55,101 bases of DNA from Gemmatimonadota bacterium (GTDB lineage: Bacteria; Gemmatimonadota; Gemmatimonadetes; Longimicrobiales; Gaopeijiaceae). The first letter of the stretch is position 1, and each line of letters opens with the position of its first letter. Positions 46,742 through 55,101 of this stretch are shown in pieces. Below the pieces are notes generated by a model. The model ran no database searches and was not told where the DNA came from. It saw only the letters and a program-made list of their open reading frames with translations. Both the position numbers and the translations under genes were made by a program. The DNA lies in NCBI GenBank assembly GCA_022561145.1, contig JADFRS010000001.1, positions 40,322 to 95,422 on the forward strand. Direction: 5' to 3'.

Positions 46742-47853
46742 GCGTCTCGGGCCTCATCAGAAAGGCTCGCGAAACCTGGCGCCGTCTTCGAGCCTGGCGC
46801 CGGATCAGCTTTACCACGGGGGGGACTCTCTTTTGCGTCGGGGCCGTAGCTGTGGGAGCCGCCGCCGCAACGACGGGAAACAACCTCCTCTATTTGTTGC
46901 TGGGCTCCATGCTCGGGCTGATCGCGCTTAGCGGTTGGCTGTCGGAGCGCACCCTGCGCGCGCTGGTGATCGAGCGCAGGCTGCCGAGGGCGGTGACGGT
47001 GGGCAAGCCTGTTCGCATTGGGTATCACGTCCACAACCACAAGCGACGGTTTCCCACCCTCACCGTACATCTGTTCGAGCCCGGTCTGAGCGAGGGTGCG
47101 TTCATCGCGCGGCTGGATGCAGGCGAGTCCACCACGGTCCGCTCCGAGAACGTCTTCGTCCGTCGAGGCGTCCACCACCTCGAGGTCCTCACCCTGTCGA
47201 CGACGTTTCCATTCGGCTTGTTCAAGAAGGAGCGCGACGTTCCGCTGGCGGGTGAGTTGGTTATCTGGCCGAGGACGAACCAGCCGGTACACATCCCGTC
47301 TCCCCCGGGTGGCCGGCGCCAGCCCCAGGTCGAGACGGCCATGGCGAGCGCGGCCGGCACTCGGGGTGAGTACCGTGGCTTGCACGAGTACAGGGTGGGG
47401 GACGACCCGCGCGACATTCACTGGCGCTTGAGCGCCCACAGGGGTGAGCCGATCGTGCGGGAGTATGAGCAGGACGCCGCGGAGGCACTCTGGATCTGCC
47501 TCGAAACCCGTGGAACGCCGGGCGACCGCGCCGAAGCAGCCGTGGAGACGGCGGCTTCCCTGGCCAGTAAGGCCTACCATACGGGCAAGCGATTCGGCCT
47601 GTCGACCCCAAACGGGATCGTCGACGCCGGCGCCGGGGTAGGCCAGCTGGAGCGGGTGTTGGACGCTTTGGCCAGGGTGGACTTCTCCCCCGACGAACGC
47701 CGCGTGCAGGCACCGGACGACCCGGCTCGCTGCGTGCTGATATCGCTCACAGGCGGCACACGCGACGGCTTCATAGAGTGTCTCGGACCGGGCCCCTGGT
47801 CCGAACCTCCGGGCGGACTCGGGCAATTCCCCGATGTGGAGCCGCGCTCATGA
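46738..47853 (+). CDS. DUF58 domain protein (vWA-like)
   Basis: RTLRALVIERRLPRAVTVGKPVRIGYHVHN, EYRGLHEYRVGDDPRDIHWRLSAHRGEPIVREYE. GTG start overlaps the moxR stop. Confidence 0.9.
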   Translation: MSVSGLIRKARETWRRLRAWRRISFTTGGTLFCVGAVAVGAAAATTGNNLLYLLLGSMLGLIALSGWLSERTLRALVIERRLPRAVTVGKPVRIGYHVHNHKRRFPTLTVHLFEPGLSEGAFIARLDAGESTTVRSENVFVRRGVHHLEVLTLSTTFPFGLFKKERDVPLAGELVIWPRTNQPVHIPSPPGGRRQPQVETAMASAAGTRGEYRGLHEYRVGDDPRDIHWRLSAHRGEPIVREYEQDAAEALWICLETRGTPGDRAEAAVETAASLASKAYHTGKRFGLSTPNGIVDAGAGVGQLERVLDALARVDFSPDERRVQAPDDPARCVLISLTGGTRDGFIECLGPGPWSEPPGGLGQFPDVEPRS

Positions 47854-49856
47854 GCCTTCAACGCCTGCACAGGCGCATGGCGGTCTCCATGGGGATCACG
47901 GCCCTGGTGGCCTTCGCCGGCGGGGCGGGTTTCGAGCCGGTATCAGCCATTCTGGCGGCGGTCGCGCTCCTGCTCGCCCTGTTTTGGCAGCCTGATCATG
48001 ACCTGTCGCTCAAGCTGGAGCAGGTCTGGCTCCCACTTGCCGTTCTCCTCGTGTTGCGGTCGCTTTGGCACATCTTCATGATCGGCGACGACGTCGTCAT
48101 CCCCGTGGTGGACCTCCTGCTCCTGCTCCTGTGTGCCGAGGCGCTCCGGTCGCTGGATGCCCACAACGACGCCCGCCTGTATGCGCTCTCGTTCGCCCTC
48201 CTCCTGGCGTCCACTGCCTATCGGCCGGGCCTCCTGTTCGCGGTCGCGTTCGTGAGTTACGTGGCCCTGGCCACCGTGACGCTGATGGTCGGCCACGCCC
48301 GTCGCGAGGCGGAAGCCAACGGGGTGATGAACGCGCGCCTGGGCTCCCGCTTCCTGCTCGCCATGACGGGCCTTTCGGTGGTCTGCCTGGTGGGAAGTGC
48401 GGTGGTCTTCCTCACCTTCCCGCGGGTGTCGCAGGCGTGGGTCGGACGTGGAGAAACTCTGACCCGATCGATCGTCGGATTCTCGGACCAGGTCTCTCTC
48501 GGGGAGCACGGGTCACGGATCTTCCCAAACCCCCAAATCGTCCTGCGTGTGGAGTTTCCAGACGGCCCGCCACCCTCCCCACAGAACCTGTACTGGCGAG
48601 GCCGTTCCTACGATCGCTTCGACGGTGTGCGTTGGAGCCGCTCGCCGCGCCTGACGCCGTCTCTGGGGCTCGATCGCTGGTACGAGGGCTGGGGACCCGA
48701 TCGACTCAACTATCGGGTCTACGCCATTCCGCTCGACGTCAAGGTGCTGTTCACGCTCCACCCGGCACTCACCGTCCGTGCTACCGAGCCGCGCATCCAG
48801 CCCCTCTTCGACAACTCGGGCGACCACATCTATTGGGGGTCCGGATCGCCGGTATACGATGTCGTCTCCGTGACGGCGCGCCCCGATCCGGAGCGACTGA
48901 GGTCGGCTCGTCGCGGCTACTCTCCGGCTCGCCGGCACTATACGCAGTTGCCGCGCCTCCCCCAGAGGGTACCCGACCTCGCTCAGCGCCTGACCCAGGA
49001 CCTCACCAACAACTACGATCGGGTCGTGGAAATCGAGCGGTTCCTACAGACCGAGTTCGACTACACCCTCGATCTGCCGCGGTCGGCGCGCGAAGCCACC
49101 CTCGACTACTTCCTCTTCGACCGCAGAGCCGGCCACTGTGAGTACTTCTCCACGGCCATGGTGGTCATGCTCCGCACGTTGGGCATCCATGCTCGGGAGG
49201 TGAACGGCTTCCGGGGCGGCGTCTGGAACAACTTCGGCGAGTTCTTGGCCGTCACCCAAAACGAGGCGCATTCGTGGGTCGAGGTCTGGTTTCCGGAGTT
49301 CGGCTGGGTGCCGTTCGATCCGACGCCGGCATCGAGCGGATCGGGAACGCTCGCAACCTCGTGGCTGTGGCCCGGCAGACTATGGCTCGAGGGGCTCCAG
49401 CACCATTGGAGCAAGTGGATTCTGGACTACAGTCTCCAGGCCCAGTCGAGCCTACTCAGCCGTGCCGCGGATCTGTTCAATGGAGACGGTAGCTCAGGTG
49501 ACGCGACGGCTTCCAGCCGGCCATTCCGCCGCGGGCTATGGTCGCTCGCGCTCGTCTCGACACTCCTGGCCGGCTTCCTTTGGGCCAACCGGGGAGGTCC
49601 GCGCTACTCGCCCGAAACCAAGATGTACCTGAGCCTGCGCGACGACGCCGAGCGGGCCGGACTGAGCGCTGGCCGGGGCGCGACGCCGCAGGCACTGGTC
49701 GAGGAATTTCGGCGACGGCGGCACCCCGGGGCGGGTCCGGCGGGCCGGGTGGTGGACCTCTACCTGAGAGCCAGGTTCGCCGGAAACACTCTGTCCGACG
49801 GGGAGCGCCGCGAGATGGTCGAGGCCCTAGAGGCCGCGAGGAAGTTCCTGCGCTGA
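47850..49856 (+). CDS. TgpA-like transglutaminase-core membrane protein
   Basis: N-terminal TM block; RRAGHCEYFSTAMVVMLRTLGIHAREVNGF...NEAHSWVEVWFPEFGWVPFDPTP; overlaps the DUF58 stop. Confidence 0.93.
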   Translation: MSLQRLHRRMAVSMGITALVAFAGGAGFEPVSAILAAVALLLALFWQPDHDLSLKLEQVWLPLAVLLVLRSLWHIFMIGDDVVIPVVDLLLLLLCAEALRSLDAHNDARLYALSFALLLASTAYRPGLLFAVAFVSYVALATVTLMVGHARREAEANGVMNARLGSRFLLAMTGLSVVCLVGSAVVFLTFPRVSQAWVGRGETLTRSIVGFSDQVSLGEHGSRIFPNPQIVLRVEFPDGPPPSPQNLYWRGRSYDRFDGVRWSRSPRLTPSLGLDRWYEGWGPDRLNYRVYAIPLDVKVLFTLHPALTVRATEPRIQPLFDNSGDHIYWGSGSPVYDVVSVTARPDPERLRSARRGYSPARRHYTQLPRLPQRVPDLAQRLTQDLTNNYDRVVEIERFLQTEFDYTLDLPRSAREATLDYFLFDRRAGHCEYFSTAMVVMLRTLGIHAREVNGFRGGVWNNFGEFLAVTQNEAHSWVEVWFPEFGWVPFDPTPASSGSGTLATSWLWPGRLWLEGLQHHWSKWILDYSLQAQSSLLSRAADLFNGDGSSGDATASSRPFRRGLWSLALVSTLLAGFLWANRGGPRYSPETKMYLSLRDDAERAGLSAGRGATPQALVEEFRRRRHPGAGPAGRVVDLYLRARFAGNTLSDGERREMVEALEAARKFLR

Positions 49857-49923
49857 ACATCCGGCCTCCCGGCCGATCGCACGAAGCTTGGAAATCAGTG
49901 GCGCAGGGTGATACTCTAGGGCC

Positions 49924-50229
49924 ATGAGCGTAGCCCCATCCTCCGGAGGAAACATCCCGACATCCCCAGGACAGCACGTGGCCAGCATCAGCCACGAAGG
50001 CCGATTCTGGGATGTCTACTTGGAATTCGCCGACGATCCGCGCCGGGTGGACTCCTTCGGTGGTGTTCTGTGCTTTTCGCCGGCCGACGTGGACAGCGAG
50101 GAGCTCCCTGTGCGCACGACCACGATCTTGATTGAACGCACCTTCGACGAGGTCGTAAGGAAGGCGCATGCCATGGAGGAGCACCAGCTCCAGGGCCTGC
50201 TTCGTTCGGCGCTCCCGGACGAAGACTAG
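49924..50229 (+). CDS. Small hypothetical protein (101 aa)
   Basis: Isolated ORF with ATG start on the same strand as the transglutaminase operon; no motif recognised. Confidence 0.55.
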   Translation: MSVAPSSGGNIPTSPGQHVASISHEGRFWDVYLEFADDPRRVDSFGGVLCFSPADVDSEELPVRTTTILIERTFDEVVRKAHAMEEHQLQGLLRSALPDED

Positions 50230-50249
50230 AAGCCCTTACCCCCCCGGTC

Positions 50250-51503
50250 TCATCCGGCCTCCTTCACCCATCGCCACAGCTCGGGGAGGGTCGGCCGCTT
50301 GCCCTGCATGAGGATCCCCACCCTGTAGATCCGGCCGGCCACCCACGCGACGCCGCCGATGGTTATCACCATGAACACCATCGACAGTCCCACCTGCCAG
50401 AGCGGGGCGCCACCGAGATACCGAGGCAGCATGACAATCGGGCTGAAAAACGGCACCAATGATAGAACCGTCGACAGCGTGGAGTTGGGGTCCTCCATGA
50501 TGCTCGACATGAAGAAGATTGGAATCATGACCAGCAACGTCACTGGAAACTGCGTCTGCTGGGCTTCCTCCTCCGTCGAACACATGGCAGCCACCGCCGC
50601 GTATAGTGACGAGAACAGCAGGTATCCCAGAATGAAGAAGGCCACAAAGATCACCAACGCACCGACAGCCGGCAGGTACTGTAGAAGCTCGCTCGCGTTG
50701 CCGAGTTCGGGCCTGAAGGCGATCAGATAGGGGAGCCCGACCGTCAACAACAGGGTGACCGCAAGGGCCCAAATGCCCACCTGCGTGAGGGCCACCGCAC
50801 CGACGCCGAGAATCTTTCCGAGCATGAGCTCCCACGGACGGACGGACGAAATGATGACCTCGACGACCCGACTGGTCTTCTCCTCGAGCACCGAACGCAT
50901 CACCATCATCCCGTAGATGAGGATGACCATGTAGAGGACCATCGCTCCGGCAAAGCCGACCGCCATTCCGATCTCCCGTGCGCCCTCTTCCGGTGCCTCG
51001 TCGGATACGCTCTCGAAGTCGATTTCACCCCCGGAGAGCAGGTCTTCGACCTGGGCGCCGGAGTCCGTCGCGCTGAGGCGCACTTGGAGAGCGGAGCGGA
51101 CCACGGCCTGCTGCATGCGAATCCTTGTCAGCGTTCTAGGGGCGTGGTCTCCGTGGAACGTGGCCTTGCCACTGGTCAGCGTCTCGGCGTCCAAGACCAG
51201 ATAGCCGGAGATAGTCCGCTCACGGGCACGCTCCGCGACCTCTTCGAGCGCCTCCGGAGTGGTCGCAACTCGTTCCGGCTCGAAGCTCGAGGGGAGCCGT
51301 CCGGCCACGAGATCGTAGAGCACGCCCGAATGATCGATGATGGGAAGCACACGATCACGGTTGGATCGCCTCGCCTCAGACATGGCCGAAAGCGCAATGA
51401 CACCGAGGATCGCCGCCGGCAACGCCAGCGTTCCGACGATGAACCACCGGTTACGGACGCGGTAGATGTACTCGCGCCGAATGACCACGAATACGTTTCT
51501 CAT
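50250..51503 (-). CDS. ABC-2 type transporter permease (NatB-like)
   Basis: MRNVFVVIRREYIYRVRNRWFIVGTLALPAAIL, EEKTSRVVEVIISSVRPWELMLGKILGVGAVALTQ. Start ATG 51503. Confidence 0.92.
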   Translation of the reverse strand: MRNVFVVIRREYIYRVRNRWFIVGTLALPAAILGVIALSAMSEARRSNRDRVLPIIDHSGVLYDLVAGRLPSSFEPERVATTPEALEEVAERARERTISGYLVLDAETLTSGKATFHGDHAPRTLTRIRMQQAVVRSALQVRLSATDSGAQVEDLLSGGEIDFESVSDEAPEEGAREIGMAVGFAGAMVLYMVILIYGMMVMRSVLEEKTSRVVEVIISSVRPWELMLGKILGVGAVALTQVGIWALAVTLLLTVGLPYLIAFRPELGNASELLQYLPAVGALVIFVAFFILGYLLFSSLYAAVAAMCSTEEEAQQTQFPVTLLVMIPIFFMSSIMEDPNSTLSTVLSLVPFFSPIVMLPRYLGGAPLWQVGLSMVFMVITIGGVAWVAGRIYRVGILMQGKRPTLPELWRWVKEAG

Positions 51504-52459
51504 GACACGGCCTCCGCCCTCTGGAGATCTCGGGGAAGGCCGGCGTCTCCGACTGCATCTCCACCTGCGTGTCGAATGAAGATCTCGTGCAAGCTCGGCT
51601 CCACCAGCTCGAAATGGTGGATCACCGCACCCGACTCCACGCCCCTCCGGAGGATGGCCTGGTGATCTGCGCCCTCGTGGAGGAGCAGGTGTACGCCCCG
51701 GTCGACCTTCTCGATGGAGGCCACTTCTGGACCCGCGAGCCACCCGTCGGAACCGTCGAACTTCACAGCTACTACGCCCTCTCGCTCCTGGGCCTTGAGA
51801 TCCTTGAGCGCCCCGTCCAGTACCTTCTCAGCCTTGGAGATCAGGCACACGTACTCGCAGAGTTGCTCTGCCTGGGCCATGAGGTGAGTGGAAAATAGGA
51901 TGGTGGTGCCGCGTCGGTGGAACTCGCGCACGATGTCCTCGAGGACGTCCTGGTTGATGGGGTCGAGGCCGCTGAAGGGCTCATCGAGGATGAGCAGCTC
52001 GGGATCGTGAATGACCGTCGCGATGAACTGGACCTTCTGCTGCATTCCCTTCGACAGATCCTCGACCTTCTTTTCCTTCCAGTCGCCCAGCCCCAGACGG
52101 TCGAGCCAATCACCGGCGCGGCGGGCAGCTTCCTTGCGCGCCAAGCCGCGAATCTCCCCCATGAACTCGAGCTGTTCGAGGACCTTCATCTTGCGATAGA
52201 CCCCGCGCTCTTCCGGCAGGTATCCCACACGCTTTTGGCGGATGTCATCCGGATCGCCTCCCAGAAGACGCACGACGCCTTCGTCGGGATGTAGGATTCC
52301 CATGATCATGCGTAGCGTAGTCGTCTTGCCGGAGCCATTCGGTCCGAGCAGCCCGTAAATGCAACCGCGCGGAATGCTCATGTGCAGGTCACGGACCGCC
52401 GTATGCTCACCGAACCGTTTGGTCACGCCTTCGAGGCGAATGGCAATGTCTGAGCTCAT
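51500..52459 (-). CDS. ABC transporter ATP-binding protein (NatA-like)
   Basis: GLLGPNGSGKTTTLRMIMGIL, DLSKGMQQKVQFIATVIHDPELLILDEPFSGLDP. Start ATG 52459. Confidence 0.95.
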   Translation of the reverse strand: MSSDIAIRLEGVTKRFGEHTAVRDLHMSIPRGCIYGLLGPNGSGKTTTLRMIMGILHPDEGVVRLLGGDPDDIRQKRVGYLPEERGVYRKMKVLEQLEFMGEIRGLARKEAARRAGDWLDRLGLGDWKEKKVEDLSKGMQQKVQFIATVIHDPELLILDEPFSGLDPINQDVLEDIVREFHRRGTTILFSTHLMAQAEQLCEYVCLISKAEKVLDGALKDLKAQEREGVVAVKFDGSDGWLAGPEVASIEKVDRGVHLLLHEGADHQAILRRGVESGAVIHHFELVEPSLHEIFIRHAGGDAVGDAGLPRDLQRAEAVS

Positions 52460-52673
52460 ATTCTTCGCCGCTCGTTCAGGTGTGAAGTCTGTCTTCTTTG
52501 GTCGGGTTTCGCGCTTGTGGTGGGTCGCCATGAGTACGGGTGGCAGCCCCCGTTCCTTCACTCTTCATGCGGGCTCGGCTCGTGAATGTCAAAACTCGAC
52601 CTCGAACGGCTTGCTGCCTGGTGGAAAGCATTTAGATTCGAGGCCCGCACAAGACAAACCATGAGGAGGCTGG

Positions 52674-52868
52674 ATGGCCATCTACCGGACACTGTACTAC
52701 ACCGACGTATCAGTCGGTGTTGGTGGCCGAATCACGATCCCCCAGGACATGCGTGACGACCTGAGGATCTCTGAGGGTGATTCGTTGACGGTCCGCGTAG
52801 AAGAAACCTCCGATGGCAACCGGCAGATGGTGGTTTGGCGTTCCGACGAGCAGGCCGAGGAAGAATAA
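52674..52868 (+). CDS. AbrB/MazE/SpoVT-type DNA-binding domain protein
   Basis: VSVGVGGRITIPQDMRDDLRISEGDSLTVRVEE: typical swapped-hairpin AbrB motif. Confidence 0.82.
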   Translation: MAIYRTLYYTDVSVGVGGRITIPQDMRDDLRISEGDSLTVRVEETSDGNRQMVVWRSDEQAEEE

Positions 52869-52905
52869 TCCTCCCGGGTCTCACAGCTGTTTGGTTTGAT
52901 ACGGA

Positions 52906-54312
52906 TCACCCCTCGGCATCGACCCATCGTACAAGTGTGTTCAACGGCCCCATCCCATCGTGATGCCACCAGGGCGGTGGCCAGGGGGCGGCCTCGAAGC
53001 CGGTGATGCGAAGCGCTCCAGCCCTGGCCAGGGATTCATGGAGTTCGACCGCCTCCACCTCTCCGGCTCCCACGACAGCCACCGTCTGCAGGTGACGACG
53101 TACCCTGACCAGGTGTGGGACGACGTCCACCAATTTACGTACCGGCACCACACGCAGAACCCGGTTGAGGCAGGACGGCTTGAAGTCGGGCTCGGGCTCG
53201 TAGATCACGGTCCACGGTGCTTCACCACCGGCATACACCGCCACGTCCTCCCCAGCCGCCATGCGCAACTCGGCCGCACCACGAATCTGGTGGACGGCCG
53301 AAGCCTCTTCGGGCGTGATGGCTCCGCTCGGTATCTCGCGCTCCAAGGCCTCCAGGGCCTCGGCCAGGAGTCCCGCCAAGGCATGCGGAGAGACCGCCCC
53401 ACCCCGTTCGACGTATACCAGGTGCGGCGAAACGCATCCACGCTGGTCGAACGTCGCAACGGCTAGGGCGACGGAGGTCGCGGTCGCCCGTGCCATCTCG
53501 TCGCCGGTGAGAGCCTCGGCGCCCACCAGGCCAAGACTCAACCGGTGGTGATACGCCACCAGACGGACGCTGGCCGGCGTCCTACTCCTCACGTCGCGAA
53601 TCGTGTCGTCGCTGCCGTAAACGATCACCGCGTCCGCCTCGGCCAACGCCGCAGCCTCCGCATCGGATGCGGGGCCCTCGCCCCCCGGCCAATAGAGGAC
53701 GGCCGCCGCCGCCGCGATCTCGGGGGCGTGCTCCTCCAGGCCTCGCAAGAACAGATTGGGCAGAACAACGTCGCCCAGGCCGGGCTTCACGAGCACCGCC
53801 GACTTCACGAGCAGGGCACGAATGAGCGATGTGACCGAAACGCCAGGCACGGTACCGGAGCCGATGTGCAGCGTAAGCGGCGACCCGAGTGCTCTCGAGC
53901 TTCCTCTGGCGCCGGCCTGAAAGGTGTCGAGCACACGTGGGTCGGCAAACTCCGCCTCGAGCAGTTCGAGCAAGCGGGGCTCGGTCCAGTCTCGAGCCAT
54001 CCCGTCCAGCACCAATTCCGCCATGGGGGGAGACAGGCCAGCCGTGTGGGGGAGCAGAGACAGCGCGGCCTCCCGCAGTGGATCGCCTGAGGACCCGAAA
54101 CGTGCCCCTACCGCTCCCAGGCTCGCCGCGATATCAAGAACGGCGTGGGACAAGAGGGCTTCGCGGGAACCCCGCAAGGACGCGCACAACCCACGCATGG
54201 CCTCGGACGAGAGCACCGGGTAGCAAACGGCGCCACCCGCCGCCTCGGCGCGTTCCTCGCCGAGTCGGTCACCGGCACTCGCCGGGAGAGTCCAGGCGTC
54301 GAACGGCGTCAC
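52906..54312 (-). CDS. LuxC-like acyl-CoA/acyl-protein reductase
   Basis: GSGTVPGVSVTSLIRALLVKSAVLVKPGLGDVVLPNLF, ATFDQRGCVSPHLVYVE (candidate nucleophilic Cys). Confidence 0.85.
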   Translation of the reverse strand: MTPFDAWTLPASAGDRLGEERAEAAGGAVCYPVLSSEAMRGLCASLRGSREALLSHAVLDIAASLGAVGARFGSSGDPLREAALSLLPHTAGLSPPMAELVLDGMARDWTEPRLLELLEAEFADPRVLDTFQAGARGSSRALGSPLTLHIGSGTVPGVSVTSLIRALLVKSAVLVKPGLGDVVLPNLFLRGLEEHAPEIAAAAAVLYWPGGEGPASDAEAAALAEADAVIVYGSDDTIRDVRSRTPASVRLVAYHHRLSLGLVGAEALTGDEMARATATSVALAVATFDQRGCVSPHLVYVERGGAVSPHALAGLLAEALEALEREIPSGAITPEEASAVHQIRGAAELRMAAGEDVAVYAGGEAPWTVIYEPEPDFKPSCLNRVLRVVPVRKLVDVVPHLVRVRRHLQTVAVVGAGEVEAVELHESLARAGALRITGFEAAPWPPPWWHHDGMGPLNTLVRWVDAEG

Positions 54313-55101
54313 GGACGGACTCGTATGGTCGATGACGACGCTGACAGGAGCTCATCCATCGCAAGCGAGCAGCCTCGCGGCTCCGCGCCCGTCGATCGGC
54401 CGAGCACCCGGAAGCCGTCATCGACCGTCACCCCCATGTCCTCGGTCAGCACGGCGCACACCGAGCCCAGATTCGCCAGATCAAAGTGACACAGGAGCCC
54501 CGCTGCCCCATCCGCCGCGGGGCCCAGCGTGACCGGATCCAGGACACGGGTCCGGACCCATGGGGGTGGGAGGTGCCTCCGTGCGGCGAGGCCGGGGTCC
54601 GCCGAGTCCCGAATCACCGGCTCGTAGAACTGAGAGAGCAGCTCGGTCATGCCGTACTCATTCACGATCATGCCTGTCGGCACACCGTGGCGCTCCGTCA
54701 GCGCGGCGTAAAACTCCTCACGGGGCAGGGTACGAGAGCGGCCCTTGAAGCCCCCGGTCTCCATGATGCGCGACCCGGCGGGTAGCCTGAACGTCCAATC
54801 CCCCTCCTTCATCACGTCCATCCAGTGAACCAATGCGAAGGCGGTTCCCACCAGCAAAACGGGCTCCTCGGCAGCCTCGGCACGCGTCAGCGCCTGCCGA
54901 AGCGCACCGTGATCGATTCGCCCACCGGCGTCAATATGGAACTCGGCCCGCCCGGGTCCCAAACGATCGGCCACGCACCCGATCATGTAGCTGAGGGACG
55001 AGTCGGTGAGCTCGACGGGAGACGGAATGAGCGACAGCAGCCTCACGTTGGCGTCGTCGGGCACGAGATGAGCCGAGAAGTTGGGCAGGAGCGATGCCCG
55101 G
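54309..55101 (-). CDS. LuxE-like acyl-protein synthetase, 5' end truncated by window edge
   Basis: METGGFKGRSRTLPREEFYAALTERHGVPTGMIVNEYGMTELLSQFY, VLGRSTGAEPRGCSLAMDELL. Frame open to window end; overlaps LuxC start by 4 nt. Confidence 0.85.
   Translation of the reverse strand, partial: RASLLPNFSAHLVPDDANVRLLSLIPSPVELTDSSLSYMIGCVADRLGPGRAEFHIDAGGRIDHGALRQALTRAEAAEEPVLLVGTAFALVHWMDVMKEGDWTFRLPAGSRIMETGGFKGRSRTLPREEFYAALTERHGVPTGMIVNEYGMTELLSQFYEPVIRDSADPGLAARRHLPPPWVRTRVLDPVTLGPAADGAAGLLCHFDLANLGSVCAVLTEDMGVTVDDGFRVLGRSTGAEPRGCSLAMDELLSASSSTIRVRP

Noticed and set aside
1-55101. CRISPR arrays, tRNA/rRNA genes, transposases, prophage genes
   Set aside because: None recognised on reading intergenic regions and ORFs; a tRNAscan/minced/ISfinder run would be needed to exclude them formally.

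Overview
High-GC bacterial chromosomal segment of about 55 kb. Gene content and style resemble Gemmatimonadota or a related phylum, but this is inference because no 16S rRNA is present. Nearly all of it is coding, and the + and - strand ORF tracks resolve to about 46 genes. In order: an incomplete GntR-ABC exporter operon with two related membrane-anchored unknown proteins; maeB-pckA; a single-POTRA Omp85-like protein; a methyltransferase / FAD-oxidoreductase / SRPBCC / ketosynthase group; a group-2-like sigma-70 factor; an outer-membrane barrel protein with a G10 tract; ssb, polA, a methyltransferase, cspA, slt and an orphan ExbB/TolQ-like gene; a co-directional gcvH-gcvP-UPF0173-lipM-dppBCDF run; acyl-CoA dehydrogenase-tatA-trmJ; a GAF-GAF-GGDEF protein; a complete alternative complex III cluster (actABCDEF); a MoxR-DUF58-transglutaminase operon; a NatAB-like ABC exporter; an AbrB-like protein; and a LuxC/LuxE pair running off the right edge. 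I saw no rRNA, tRNA, CRISPR array, transposase or prophage. The best candidates for an undescribed system are (a) the GntR-ABC operon with paired CxxGDxxAC membrane-anchored proteins, (b) the type III-PKS-like tailoring genes joined to a type II ketosynthase and SRPBCC protein with no PKS or ACP, and (c) the LuxE-LuxC pair without luciferase genes. All functional calls are by eye from motifs; no database search was run.
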